Notes under the pieces: model-generated
What the model was told of the DNA's origin: nothing
Databases searched by the model: none
The model's input: only the letters and a program-made list of their open reading frames with translations
Assembly: GCA_025201705.1 (NCBI GenBank)
Contig: MU616616.1
Coordinates: forward strand, 1 to 64,000
DNA length: 64,000 nt
Direction: 5' to 3'
From: Dissophora ornata
Lineage: Eukaryota > Mortierellomycota > Mortierellomycetes > Mortierellales > Mortierellaceae
Program-made: the position numbers and the translations under genes
In this document: positions 49,986 to 62,002 of the stretch, one piece after another
How positions within the stretch are numbered: the first letter of the stretch is position 1
Layout: each line of letters starts with the position of its first letter

Positions 49986-52799
49986 CTCAGGTTTTGACTC
50001 TGGCTCTTGTTCTCAGTATTGGTGTACTCAGGTGCCAAGACCCCCTCGTTGGTATATTGTCCCTGGTTGGGAAGGATGCGACGACTGGCCTTTCTAGCCA
50101 ACTCCGCCTGCTGCTCTGGTGTCAGATTAACACTCTTCTGAGATCGAAGAGTCGAGGGCGGAGGTGGTGTATAGGTATTATTTCCACTACTGTCAACTCC
50201 GGATTGACTGTTGTAGCCTGAGGGTGTAGCTCCCTGACGGTCTTCATTTGACGGTCGAGATTTGGGACCCAATGGTGGCGACCGCTTATTAGTATTATTG
50301 CCTGAGGTGGCATCGTTCGATCCCGCCTCGCGGCTCTGGTTCAGAAGTTGTTCCCGCTCAGCTCTCCAAGAAGATCCGTTCAGTCTTGAGGACTGGATGT
50401 CCTTCAAGCTTTTACTTCTGGTTAGACTCTTCTTGAGGGTGCGTTCGCGATGCAACTCTGCAGACCCGCTGTTCAAAAACTCTTGCATCGCGCTGGAGCT
50501 CGTCCCTGGCAAACTCAACAGCGACGTCGCAGACGCATATGTGGTGGACGAGATACCTGACGGTAATTCGACAGTGCTCGAAGCTTGAGCTCCATTGCTG
50601 TTCGTCATTGCCGTTGTTGAGGTGGTAGTGTGAGTGGTAGCGGCAACAGGGACCTCGATCGCCATTGACGCAGGAAGATCGCCAACTGGATCCGGCAAGA
50701 CGGGGTCAAAGAAGTAAGGCTGCATCCTACTCTTTGTCCACCGTGGCGTGCGACCTGTGATCATCGGGTTGTCGACATTATGCGTCGCGATCGGGACCGG
50801 GATCGCACATTGGTAGCTGGTGTCTCCGCCCGCAAAGACCGACCGCTTCACACGAACTACGTACAGGAGCTCATAGTAGACCTTCAGAAAGTTGGATTCA
50901 AAAGTGGGGATAGAATGAGACTTGCCCATAGGTGGGATCGTCGTCAAGATATCGACTTGACCGGTCTCCCCGGCTCGGACTTTGCATTCAACTGATTTTG
51001 CCATGATCTCGACCTGGGATTGGTTGCAGAGGTTCGCGTAAGATGTGGCGAAAGTGCCCTTGACGGTTCGACGGATGATGACGTCGATGCCGACGATCTT
51101 GTTCTGGGAGTTGTTGTGCAGCGTCGTAGCCATAGACAATGGGTCGCCTAGAGGTAAAATTCCAGGCAGAGGACATGCTAATTAGACCGACATCACACTG
51201 ACAAAGGTCGTGCACCTGATTGGTCGATTGCTCAGGTGCAGCATCAATCACACAATTCCATACCAGGGACATAGATTTGTTGATGCATCTTAATATCGAG
51301 AGCGATGCCTGTGAGCGGCTTATGGAGTTGATGTGTACTATTCTTGGACATGACAGCACCGATAGTGTCGTGATACGTCCACTCTATGGGCTTAGGTGCC
51401 AAGACATGTGGCAGGAACTGACAGAGAACCTCCTCAGTCGACAGCGATGGCTCGAATGGCCCTTCGACATGCGCCGTCCACACGTAGCGGATCGAAAACC
51501 CATCGAGGCTCTATATTGTTTTTCGGAAGAGGAGCAGAATTGCCGCAGTTAATATGTGTTGTACGCCCCCACCAAAACTAGTTTAATTCACTGGCGCACA
51601 GCCACACGCATGTGAGAATGACAAGCATTTACTGGGATGCACGGAGGAAAATTCACGTTGGGCACTTTTAGCGCAAATGGGTAGGAGTGGTCACCGGCCG
51701 GGATCTCTTTCCAGTTTGCAAGCTCGTTGTCGTCCTGGCTCGACCCCGAGACTACGACCTCAGTTTCAAAGAGTGTGACGACCGTCTGTCGATACTTTTG
51801 TCGGATGGAATCGCCGTTTGACTCTTGACCCAGAACGATCGCGCTCTCTTCGGCTGAGGGGCGGAAAGTGGAAAGTTATTGACAGCAGGCATAGCAGGGG
51901 ACAGTGCGGGAAGTCACACAGTAAACAAATAGAGAAAGGAGCAAGAAGATAGGGATGTTGAATGTCAGTTTAGCTGTTTCTACTGAGGCGCCTCGCGATG
52001 GGCACATGGACACAAGGAGAGTAAACACAGAGGCAGTTGACAACCCCATCCATCGCAAAGTGAGGAGCAGGGAGAGGGATGGGAGGACAGGGGATAGGGT
52101 ATGTTGCGATACCATGGTGTGCCATGGATTGACACCGATCGCCGAAAAGTACGAGGCCCTGCGGGCGGAAATGACATTATTTTTTGTGGACCCACGGACG
52201 TTGCATTAAGTGATTTGCAGCGCAGCTGAAAAACAGCTGTCATACGACAACAAATAAACACATTGGCATGGTGTCCGTCCGCCGGGTACTGTGTTAATGT
52301 ATGTGGAGAATTGCAGGGTGCACGGTGTATGTCCGAACAGGTACCAGTAGTCGCACCCATGGCCGCAATAATTGCTCCGTACTGTCGTTCCGCTCTCCCT
52401 CGCGCGAGGTCAGTTGGTGAGTGTACAGGAGGTTGGAATGGGTGCGTACCATTCCTTCGTCTGATATGAAGGAGATACGTTTTTATACTTTTTTTTTTCT
52501 GTTGTTCCTGCATAAGAGACAGCTCGAGTATCTTCCCATACGTGAAATGGGGCATCAATTGAATGCAAAAGTGATGGCATTCGTCATTTACCTCTCAGTT
52601 TCACCCGAATGCCCACGGCATGACATGACTTGATCAGCTTCAGGTCGACATGCCCTCTCACGACAGTGTTTGGTCGCAACAGACACGTCGATCCTCCCTG
52701 GGCAAAGACGAGCGATATAGTCGATCGTGGCGCCGCATTGGTGGGTGTGGCTGGAGGCAGAGGCGGGTTTGGCGATTGGGACGAGGGAGAGACTGCCAT
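49001..52799 (-). CDS. Arrestin-fold adaptor with long disordered tail
   Basis: Four minus-strand exons (52799-52592, 51853-51633, 51510-51264, 51147-49001) encode 940 residues. The N-terminal arrestin sandwich includes TVVRGHVDLKLIKSCHAVGI, ETEVVVSGSS and WKEIPAGDHSYPFALKVP. The second sandwich includes KPLTGIALDIKMHQQIYVPGD, IVGIDVIIRRTVKG and FLKVYYELLYVVRV. The remaining ~560 residues are disordered, with Asn/Ser/Gly, an SQ-dipeptide repeat around 49950-50010 and a poly-Gln run near 49540-49560. Fungal alpha-arrestins recruit Rsp5 ubiquitin ligase to transporters or, as Rim8/PalF, act in pH sensing. I see no PPxY motif, so recruitment may differ. A close relative is not identified. Confidence 0.85.
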
Positions 52800-55700
52800 G
52801 GGGATGGCCTATAATGTCGAAATATAGAGTGGGGTGTGCTCGGAAAGGAAAAGGCGGGTAAGGGGAAGAGAGTATTGACGATACTACACAGGCAACTTGT
52901 GAACTTCCTGAAGTGTACCGCGCAACGGATTTGAGGATGGTGTATAATGGTTAGGAGAAGGTGAAACGTGGAAAGATGCCAGACCGATCAATTGATGAAA
53001 GGAATGAAAGATAAAAAGAGAGAGCAAGTGGAGCAGAGTGGAGCAGAGTGGTATAAATGCAGAAAAAGAAAGATTAGATGAAGCGGGACAACGGAAGTGA
53101 TGGAATACCTGAGCAACACGGCCGTATTGAAAGGGGGATATGAATTAAATATTTGATGATGCAAGGAGGTGTACCTCGTCAAGGCAAACGGCCAGAAAGG
53201 GGATGGGCACCTTTTTTCCTATTCCAAGTGAAAATAAAGCAACAGGGGCAGAGCGCACCGATGGAGCTCAGTCTTCAGGAGGGGTGGGGAAGAGAGAGAC
53301 TGGTCAGGAGAAAATAAAATGAAGGCAAGAAAGGTGGAGCGGACAAGGCATAGAACAGGGCACTTTAATTACGATGCCATGCTTTTTGAGCAATAGTCAG
53401 TACGCTCATTTTAAAAAATAAAAACTTTATTCCTTTCAATACAAACTGCACCAGATCAAGGCTAAAGAGAGCACTGGACTGCTGGGCTGGACAGCCCGGC
53501 GCTCACAAGGAGACACAGGGCAGGGAACCGCGAAGCGAAAGGCGAACCATGCCATGCCAACGCCCTCAAGACACTTAGGAGCGTAACAACAGCAACAGCA
53601 GCGACAGCAAGACAATGTAAGAGGCTGTAAGTATCGCACTGTTTCTCAAAGATAAGGCAAATCATCTTGACTTTGTTCCACATGGTTCAAATATCTAGCC
53701 ATCTAATTATTTTTTTTTTTTCATGAGGCGCCTTGATATTTGAAGACAGAACAAGTTGCGGACATTAGCTGTGTACTAGCTCAAAATTGACCATGGTCCC
53801 TTGTCGCACTTTTAGCTCTACCCCGCCGACGAAGTGAGATGGTGAACACACACACACATGCACAAAAGTAATTGCAATAATTACAGAATCCAATCCGCCT
53901 TCCATTTTGCGAATATACAGCCCCGATTAGTGGCTCGGATGTGACGAAGAGAAGCTAGTTGGATATAGCGGAATCATAAAGTACGGATAGATACAAAGGG
54001 CTGCACAGGGATGACGAAGATGGCTCTCACTTGGTAACCCTGACCTGCGATTCTTCACACAATACAAGTGGTATATTGGAAAATTGGACCTCAATTGCGG
54101 CCATTTATGGTTTGCTTCTGAGCTCTCATGAACAATCTGCGCACCTCAACGTTGCTAGGGAGTAATAGCAATATGGCCGCCACTCAATTAAAGATCGGCG
54201 GCTCTTCCGATAGAGCGTATGTGAATGAAAGTGACAGCGGGCGAGACCAGGAGTCAGCGTTACCGAGAAAGAGATAGAGAGAGAGAGAGAGAGATAGATA
54301 GATAGACAGATGGACATATAGAGAATATTGAGAAAGAGAGGGAAAGTGAAAGAGAGAATGAAAGATAGAGATGTCCGACCTCCCCGTCCCGCCTGTGAAA
54401 AGCCGATTGGAGCGCGAGATACCTGTGATGCAGGGGTCTAATTATACATTCACAAAGATATGTAGGGGATTACCACATCTGAAGCAGGTATCTTCCGGCG
54501 TGCTGAAGGGGCCATGACTCGGGTTGCAAGGATCTTCAAGGCCCCTCATACAGTGTACGCACGCACATTTTATTGTAGTCAGGGACTTTATAAAAATAGT
54601 GTCAAGATTTAAGTCTAGTTTCTGCTGACAGGACAAAATTATGAGCCCCGACTGCTCGGGGAGTTTGTCAGCTCTGACTGAGAGGAGTGGCTGCAAATGC
54701 GAGAACAGTTGGTGAGGCGCGGCAGCAAATCACGCGACAACTTGAGCGATACATGCAATCAGAGAGACATCGGCATGGAGGCATCACCTACGACATGCTC
54801 ATTTCTGAGTAAGAAACGTCGCCTTCAGTAGCTCTAGGCAGCAATGAATAATAAAAAAAATTAGCGGTATTCATGAGTGCATAGACAAGGGTCCCATGGA
54901 CACACGCCCTCGATATATCTTGTGGACCCCAGTTTTCACGGGCCTTTTTCTTTATTTTTTTTTTTGCCCAATCCACAACTTTATCTCGTGCCTGGATGTT
55001 AGGGTTTCCAGTTTCCCACATTTGTTTGCCCAAAGCAACCGGCATCCACATCCAAGTACATATGAAGTACGTAGTCGTGCATAATCGCCCTCAACAAAGA
55101 AGCAAGCTGGGATAACTTGATTCAAGGAGAGCACAGGCCTCATTTGGACCCTTGGTTCCCCATTCACTGAGTAGGTCTAGTCTATCACGAATGCTCTTAT
55201 CGAATGCACAACAATGATGGAGTCCTCTTTTCCGGCTCCAGAGTCTGTAAAGAACAATTCCTGACCAGAAGCACAGAGGATCAAGTGTTTTTCTTTGATC
55301 AACAATTCCAATTTCGTTGTTGACATTTTTTATTTAGTTCCAAGGGCTTGTGTGATGGCTTCATGTCAAGCGTGCTTCTAATTGGTGCACTCGTGCACAG
55401 TTTTTTTCTCATACATCAACCTCCTCTCTAATCTCCCTAACCTCTCTTAATGAAGCAGCACCATACCTTTGTCAGAAACCGCCGCGTTTCATGACATACC
55501 GAGTGGTAGCGAGAACAATCACTAATAGTGCGAGCTCTGGTAACGAAGGAGGCCTTGGTCTAAATCATAGGAGAGGCTATCCTTTTGTCACTGACCATGA
55601 TACATTAAGCTTGGTTTGACACTGGGTCCCCTCTTTGGATCCATCGCCTTTTAAGTAGCTAATTCACAAAGTACCGTCTACACCCGCTGCATTTTGTTCC

Positions 55701-56370
55701 ACCATCCGCTTTTACCTCGTCATCATCGACGTTTTCGGCATCAACCGCAGCCTCGACGCTCGACAGACTTGATCACTTCACCAGCACCAGAACGTCTCTG
55801 ATATTTTATTTTACTGTCCATGCCGGCACCACAGCCACAGCCTCTTCCTGTCATGGATAATATATCCTCAACATCTGTGTCTTCTTCCTTCTTTTCCCCT
55901 ATCCTCTTCGGTCTTCTATCCAGGGGCCGCATGTCTCTGTAATGATGGACGATATCTCGCCGAGGAGCTTCGCAGAGGATTCAGTGTCAAACAAAGACGG
56001 TCAACACAACAGTCCTCGTGGACTCCACGTCAACTGTAGCAGTTCTAATGGCAGGGAAGGACAAAGAGATGGCGCCAATACACCTAAGTCGAGAGAGTGT
56101 CGAATAACAGCCTGGTGACTCTTATTGGTCAGAACACCAAGTCTTTGAATTCTAGTTCCTCCACCCTGTTGGGAGGATTTCCTTCCGAGTTCAATAGCAA
56201 AGAGTTTGATGAAGAAATCACACCACCATTAACTGCTGCTCTACGGCGCCCGGTCATTCAGATGAGACAACCTCCAGCTCCTCTCCTAGAAGGAAAGGCA
56301 TACTCCAAACGCCCGAAACTCAAATAATCTGCAAAAAAAACCTTGAAGGCGGCGGTGGGGACGGCGGGGA
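52800..56370. other. 3.6 kb gene-poor region
   Basis: Next to 52799 is the arrestin promoter and leader. Beyond it I see no conserved coding frame until ~55950. There is a GA/GATA microsatellite at 54271-54311, many A-rich words, and a pair of short plus-strand frames at 55949-56327 that may be pieces of a diverged or broken gene (see findings). Confidence 0.4.
54271..54311. repeat. GA / GATA microsatellite
   Basis: A run of GA dinucleotides passes into GATA tetranucleotides on the plus strand. Simple repeat in non-coding DNA. Confidence 0.85.
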
Positions 56371-56691
56371 ATGGAGATCAAAAAGCCCCCGTTTTCGAAC
56401 GAACACACATTCATGCATTGGATCAAGTTCGGGATCCTCCTGGGCACGACTGCAGCGACATTGTGTGATTTTTGCGCGTTTTTTATCGGCGTCACGGTGT
56501 TGGTGGTGGCGATGGACTCATTGGCCTATGCAGCTGCGGTTTTCCGTCGTCGAGACTGGTCGCTGAGTCGACGGCTCCAGGCGAGGAAGCAAGCCAATAA
56601 GAAAGGAAGAGTACAGGGCGGCGTAAGGAAATCGCACACGGAGAAGCGATTTGATTCGCCGATGATGTTCCGGATTGAGGTTTTGCCATGA
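56371..56691 (+). CDS. Small DUF202/VTC1-like membrane protein
   Basis: A 106-residue frame beginning MEIKKPPFSNEHTFMHW matches the start of the DUF202 domain, in which an F-x-NERTF-x-x-W motif precedes the first helix. Two hydrophobic spans follow, the second ending at a basic FRRRDW as in VTC1, and the tail FDSPMMFRIEVL could correspond to the segment before the missing third helix. VTC1-type proteins belong to the vacuolar transporter chaperone (polyphosphate polymerase) complex. The third span is absent, the N-terminus begins right at the domain, and the NERTF Arg is His. So this may be a divergent gene, a mis-bounded model, or a decayed copy. The ATG context is fair (ggggaATGg). Confidence 0.45.
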   Translation: MEIKKPPFSNEHTFMHWIKFGILLGTTAATLCDFCAFFIGVTVLVVAMDSLAYAAAVFRRRDWSLSRRLQARKQANKKGRVQGGVRKSHTEKRFDSPMMFRIEVLP

Positions 56692-58187
56692 TCCGACGAT
56701 GCTGTGCAGCGCACATTTGTTTGCGTACAGCATCAGTTTTTTTTTTTTTTTTGTCAAGCACAGCTTCAACGCACAACACTCTTGAGGTGGATTGAGTAAT
56801 GGAGAGCAAGGACTTGAACTTATTCTTTATTTCATTTAACTATCCTACTCGCAGTGAGCATCACGCGCAGCGCGTCTATTTCACAACCGTGACAAAATGA
56901 ACTTTATCCTTTCTCATTAAACCATTTGAGAGTTTCCGAGTTTCTGAAAAAAGCAACATCCCTGAACCATATCTGAGCATCACCCCCCCTCCCCCCCCTG
57001 AGGCATTCACAAGACCATGTAAGCAGGGATGGGCTGCTGCAGCACCACAGATACTCGTGTTTAAAGAAACGCATATTCGTAATCACAAATACACCCTTCT
57101 GTCGTCTATCGCGAATTCCTGCCACTTTGACACTTTGACAAATCAAAGCTCCGGGGCAAGGCTGAGAAAAAAAAAAGGTGCTAAAAACCTGGCTGTGTTT
57201 TTTTTTTTTTTTTTTTTGCATCGCACTTTTCGGCTCGAAAGGGAGACGCAGTTGTTGACGGCGGCAGGTCGCTCACGTAGGCCACGAGAGCAGTCGACAG
57301 CGAGAGCAAAAAGAGCAGGCGTCGGATTTGGCGCGGAGTGTATTTCGCCTACTGGCCTCGAGAGGAGGGGAGAGAGAGGGGGATGGTGCAAATAGGGAGC
57401 GAGAGCGTGAGTCCGTTATTCTGTTTTAGGATGGACCGACAGCCTTGGGAACGTGAAACAAGCGGCGATTCGGTCGAGAACGCCTGTGCCTGGCACGTGC
57501 CTGGGCGATGGCGAGACACCGTCCTCGTTTGGTGTGCTGCTGCAACTCGGCCATCCTTCCATTGCTTGAATTCACAAGCCAGCAAGACTATTTGAAATCA
57601 GCCTTTCTTCTTCTCCTCCCATCAGCTCTCTTGCCTCCATTCATTCCCCACACGACAGACCTCTTTTTGTCCTCTGCATCCACCACCACCACCACCACCA
57701 CCACCAACATCAGGTACGTCCATGGCGTAGCACTGTTATTTTTGCTCATCCAGAATGTACTTGTACATTTCGGACACAGGCCAACCAGCAACAACGTGTT
57801 TAGCTGTTTAGTCTTCATATCGCGTGTGTCTCCTATTGATTGCTTCCACTAATATCAACGCACTGCGATGGACGTCTACAGCTACAATCCCTCCCCCTCC
57901 CCTCTCCCTATCTCTCCCCCTCCACTCGCACCATCCCTCTCTTTTTCTTGTGTTTATCAGCCTTTACTGACTATGGACACAGTCGCTTGTAATAACACTG
58001 ATTTGTCCTCTAATCCTCTAAATTTCGCTTAGCAGCTTTGAAACATTCAAGGATCCCAACTCTTATCTAGACGCCCTTTTCACCACTCGAACCCCATTTA
58101 CGACTTCAATTGCTCTTTCTTTTAATTATTTCCATTTTCCCTTATCTCACATCCATCCAAGGATCAAAAAAATCAAAGAACGCCACC
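56692..58187. promoter_or_regulatory. Intergenic region and 5' leader of the DUF4442 gene
   Basis: 1.5 kb with T/A homopolymers at 56738-56752 and 57198-57217, a CAC/ACC triplet run at 57679-57703, and C-rich pyrimidine stretches at 57885-57945. It probably carries the promoter and a long 5' leader for the next gene. No conserved frame. Confidence 0.4.
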
Positions 58188-59177
58188 ATGAGTCTCGCTA
58201 TCCTCGCTCTGACTGCGGTCATGGTCATGACAAGTCTTGCGTTTCTCACCAACATGATCACCCAGAAACTTGGGACGCTAAAGGACCCTCTACAGGTGTG
58301 GGAGGTCCTACATGGGGTCGATCTATTACCACCGCGACTGCGAGCATGGATTTTCTCCACGATCGTAGGTTATACAAACCCGTATGCCAGGACTATCAAC
58401 TTTCGGATCACAGAGCTGCGCAAGGGCAAAGCATGTGGTGTCCTGAAGGTAAGAAGACAAAGGAGATAAACATGGGTCAGGAGCGAGGGGCGTACTACAG
58501 TTGGAGAAGGGGGGGGGAGAGGGAATGACTGTCTGTTGATCACACGCCTAGTGTAGAGGCAAAAAGTGGTTTACAGCAAACAGCTCTGAAGCACCCCATG
58601 GCACTTCTTTGGACATGCGTCCTTTTTAAACCCTCGAGTCATGCTGGATGATTGTGCACGCGTTACCCTTCTTCTTTCTTTCTTATTTTTACGCTTTCCT
58701 CACCATGTCTTCCTATTTCATGCATGTTGTCATGGCCTGTTAGGAAACGAAAACAATTTCCAACCCATTTCGAAGCGTTCATGCTGCGGCGCTAGTCACA
58801 TTTGGCGAGACAGTAGGGAGCCTTGCGCTTTTTACATTGCTTGGGAAGAAAGATCGAGCCATCCTGACTAATATCAGTGCGGAGGTAATTATTTTTCCTC
58901 GCCAAAATTTGCAACATGTCTTTTTTTTTTTTTTTCCTCCGTTCATTTCGTTGTTCAACGTTGGCTAACTTGACACCTTTCTATTATTCATCTTATTTTT
59001 CTTGTTCTTTAGTATGTAAAGGTGTCCCGGGGGTTGCTGACAGCTAGCTCAATCGTCATGCCGATCAAGGACCGGCAAGCCACCGAGATCACCACGCATG
59101 TCTTGATCAAGAACGCGTCCTTTGATACGGTCTCAAAACTGACATTGACATGGAAAGTTGATCTCAATGACAACTAG
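58188..59177 (+). CDS. Hotdog-fold thioesterase-like protein (DUF4442)
   Basis: Three exons (58188-58448, 58744-58884, 59013-59177) give 188 residues. The start has an ideal context (cgccaccATGa). Residues ~3-25 are hydrophobic and may be a membrane anchor or targeting signal. The core motif ISNPFRSVHAAALVTFGETVG matches the hotdog helix of DUF4442 proteins (typically NPFGSVHAxALANLAE). The strand LLTASSIVMPI and the closing KLTLTWKVDL complete the fold. Relatives are acyl-CoA thioesterase-like and often lack a tested activity; the substrate is unknown. It is convergent with the calcium antiporter. Confidence 0.82.
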
Positions 59178-59851
59178 GAATATGTATACCCCAGATTCTT
59201 AAAAAAAATATATGAAAAAAGAAAATAAAAAAAAGCCAGAAAATATTTAACAGCTACGGAAACAGAAACGGACGTGATGTGACAGATAACAGAGAACGTT
59301 GAGCGACTTTGTCAATATTAACAATTTTTTTTTTCTGGCTCAAAAGAAAAAAAAGCGAACTGTGCTTGGGTGAACGCCACACCACGTCTCGCACGTTCCT
59401 TCACCAGAGGCCCAAAGCTTTTAGCGACCGGTGATACTTGTATTCTTGTTTTTGCGTTAACGTTACACGCTCGGAGTTGAAGGAACACCTTGTTGGATTT
59501 ACGCCTTGGCGGAATTAGAACCTAGGCCGCTCACAACAGTACAACCCGAAGACACTAGCTCGTATCATGGAGACAAACTTGCATTCATATATTCTATATT
59601 CATATAATGTAGTCTTTATTTCATATACTTCTTCATATATTTTGTTGGTATAATAACCGCCAAAATCTCTCCAACTCAATGCTGTTGGGACTGGAGAGGT
59701 CCTCCTTCTCCAATAACCTCACAGAGAGGCGGCTGTCGAATTGGAGTACCGTCAACCGCTTCACATACCGCTTCACATACCCTCTGGGCCTATGCAGGCC
59801 GCCTGGAGAAAACACTAAAGCTATGGAGAGGCGGTGAATCGGGGGACGTTT
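59178..59851. other. Convergent 3' intergenic space with short repeats
   Basis: AT-rich with several TTCATATA words at 59585-59641 and two tandem 12-mers (ACCGCTTCACAT) at 59755-59778. I examined 59490-59560 as a possible tRNA and rejected it. No coding frame. Confidence 0.45.
59755..59778. repeat. Two tandem 12-bp units
   Basis: ACCGCTTCACAT occurs twice in direct tandem, just downstream of the VCX1-type gene stop on the minus strand. Confidence 0.8.
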
Positions 59852-62002
59852 TTAGGCCGTAGATGGATAAAAGTAGATGGCGACAGCGATAATGATATAC
59901 GTGGACAACAACATGATGCCCTCAAGCCAGTTGGACTCTCCATCTTGGATCAGGTAGTTGACAATAAGGACCGACACGAACATGACACAGGTCTCGAACG
60001 TATTGAAGAACAGGGTCATGGGCTGACCAATGATCCAGCCGATGATAACCATCAGAGGGGTCACAAACAAGGCAATTTGCATGGACGATCCAATAGCAAC
60101 ACCAATGGCGAGGTCCATCTTGTTCTTCATCGCGACCGAAACGGCAGTGACGTGCTCAGCAGCATTACCCACGATGGGCAACATGATCAAACCAATGAAG
60201 GTTGGGCTGATACCCCAGGCTTCAGAAAGACCGCCGATGGAGCCGACCAAGTACTCTGCGCAGAACGCGACAATGACTGTGATCACGAGCAAGACGACGA
60301 TACCCAACCACAAGGGGAGGACGGGCTCCTCCTCCTCCCCGTCGCCTTCGACACTGGTGATATATAAATCGGAGTGGGTCTTGAGCTGGAAGAAAAGGTA
60401 GAGTATATAGACAACCAATAGCACGATCGACGTGCCGTATGACAGGTGCTGGATGTTGGAGGTCTGGTCAACCTGTGTGGCTGTGGCATGGAAGGCGGCA
60501 GGAATCAGCAGAGAGAGGCAAGACAGAGAGAGGAGCGAGGCCGAGGTCTGGGCAGCGGTCTGGTTGAACTTCTGCGCACTGTACTTCAGGCCTCCAAAGA
60601 AAAAGCAGCATCCCAGAACCTAAGAGAAAACAGGCCAAACACAAAAACAAAGGTCAAACAAACTGCTACAAATGTGAAGCAATAGATGTAGTCCCTCGGA
60701 CAATTTTTTTTTATAGATAAATGAGCTTACCAGCAGCAAGTTGGAGAGAACGGAACCGAGGACGGAAGCCTGGACAACGTCAATCTTGCCCTCCTTCAAC
60801 GCAATGATGGAGAGGATAAGTTCGACAGCATTGCCAAACGAAGCATTGAGTAGTGCGCCCAGGTTCTAATTTTGGCCACAGTCGAAGGACAAATTGAGTT
60901 AAGCGGCTGCGACTGAGCAATAATGAAAAAAAACGAGGAGCACAATGAGGAGAGCAGCCAAGGGGTTCGCCCAAACAGCCTCCCTAGGCTCGACTCAGGG
61001 ATATTTGGCCGACAACAATGCATGCATACCTGTCCGATTCTAAGAGAGATCTCTTCCGTCGCATAGCCGAGGACTAGATGTAGATTTCAACGAGGAAGAT
61101 AGTAAGGTGCGAGCATCAGTTGGTCTATCGGATGCTCAGCCGACGCATGTACGTACACAAACAGTCGAGAAGGCGGGACTCTTGTTGGGGCGGGATTGAC
61201 GGAAAATTGTAGTTTAGGAGTTACGGGATGAATGCTTCTCCGCATGTGGCAGGGTTTTTTTTGTGTTTACAACACAAACGTTGCCTCATGATGCTCCTCT
61301 AGGCTCCTCTCGTCCACAATATCAAGTCTTATTTGCCTGCCTCAGCCACGGTTGCACAACACCAAATGACCAATCAGCCCTTTGTTGGCCTGCTGTTATT
61401 TGGAGCAGTAGTCTAGATAGAATCCATGGAAGGCGAATGAGAGCCATATGCCAAAACCAACATCCGCCGTCGTTGTTTGAATCGTATCAAACAAAGTGGG
61501 AAGAAAGGAGATGTTGGGAAGTGGGGCGAGAGAGGGGCGAGAGGAGGGGGAGTCGTGACACGCACGACTGACATGGCCCAAAAAAGTCAGCTCATCGACT
61601 GAAATGGCCAAAAATCAACCCTTTTGATTCCTCGGTATATTGGCCCAAAAAAAAAAAAATCTACTTACGCTTTGCCAGAGGGACAATGGCAATAAAATTG
61701 AGAATAAAGGTTGCGACGTCGGGCCATCCCAGTCGGGAAGAGATAATGCCAAGAGGGATAAAGACAAGAAGGACGTTGATCTTTGTTGCAAAGAGGATGG
61801 TCTTGAGGCACTGAAGAATAGACAGCTTTTCGCGGGGTTCCGCGAGTGTCATGCGAAGGGACCTCTCTGAGCGGAGGGTGACCCTCTTCTCCGGCGTAGT
61901 GCTGATAGGCTCGGTTTGGGAGTCTCCATGGGACTCTTCAAGGGATGTAGGTCTGCTAGTGCGGTGGTCTTCTACCACCACGACGTGTTCTTTGCTTTCC
62001 AT
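59852..62002 (-). CDS. VCX1: Vacuolar Ca2+/H+ antiporter (VCX1/CAX family)
   Basis: Four minus-strand exons (62002-61669, 61073-61030, 60865-60731, 60619-59852) give 426 residues (yeast VCX1 is 411). A ~65-residue charged cytosolic leader precedes about eleven hydrophobic spans. The two signature repeats are [17 protein letters not shown] in the first half and [17 protein letters not shown] in the second; their Glu residues form the cation site. The centre carries the acidic EGDGEEEEP loop that divides the halves. Function is export of cytosolic Ca2+ into the vacuole in exchange for protons. The second exon is only 44 nt. Nothing appears damaged. Confidence 0.94.

Noticed and set aside
49748..50221. 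Plus-strand frame with a Leu-Ala repeat, looking like a membrane protein
   Set aside because: It is the antisense of the SQ-dipeptide repeat of the arrestin gene, so the repeat is a by-product of that coding sequence.
59490..59560. tRNA-like stretch with a GGTTCTAATTCC box on the minus strand
   Set aside because: The B box deviates at the conserved purine, the T stem does not pair, and no acceptable A box or acceptor stem is present.
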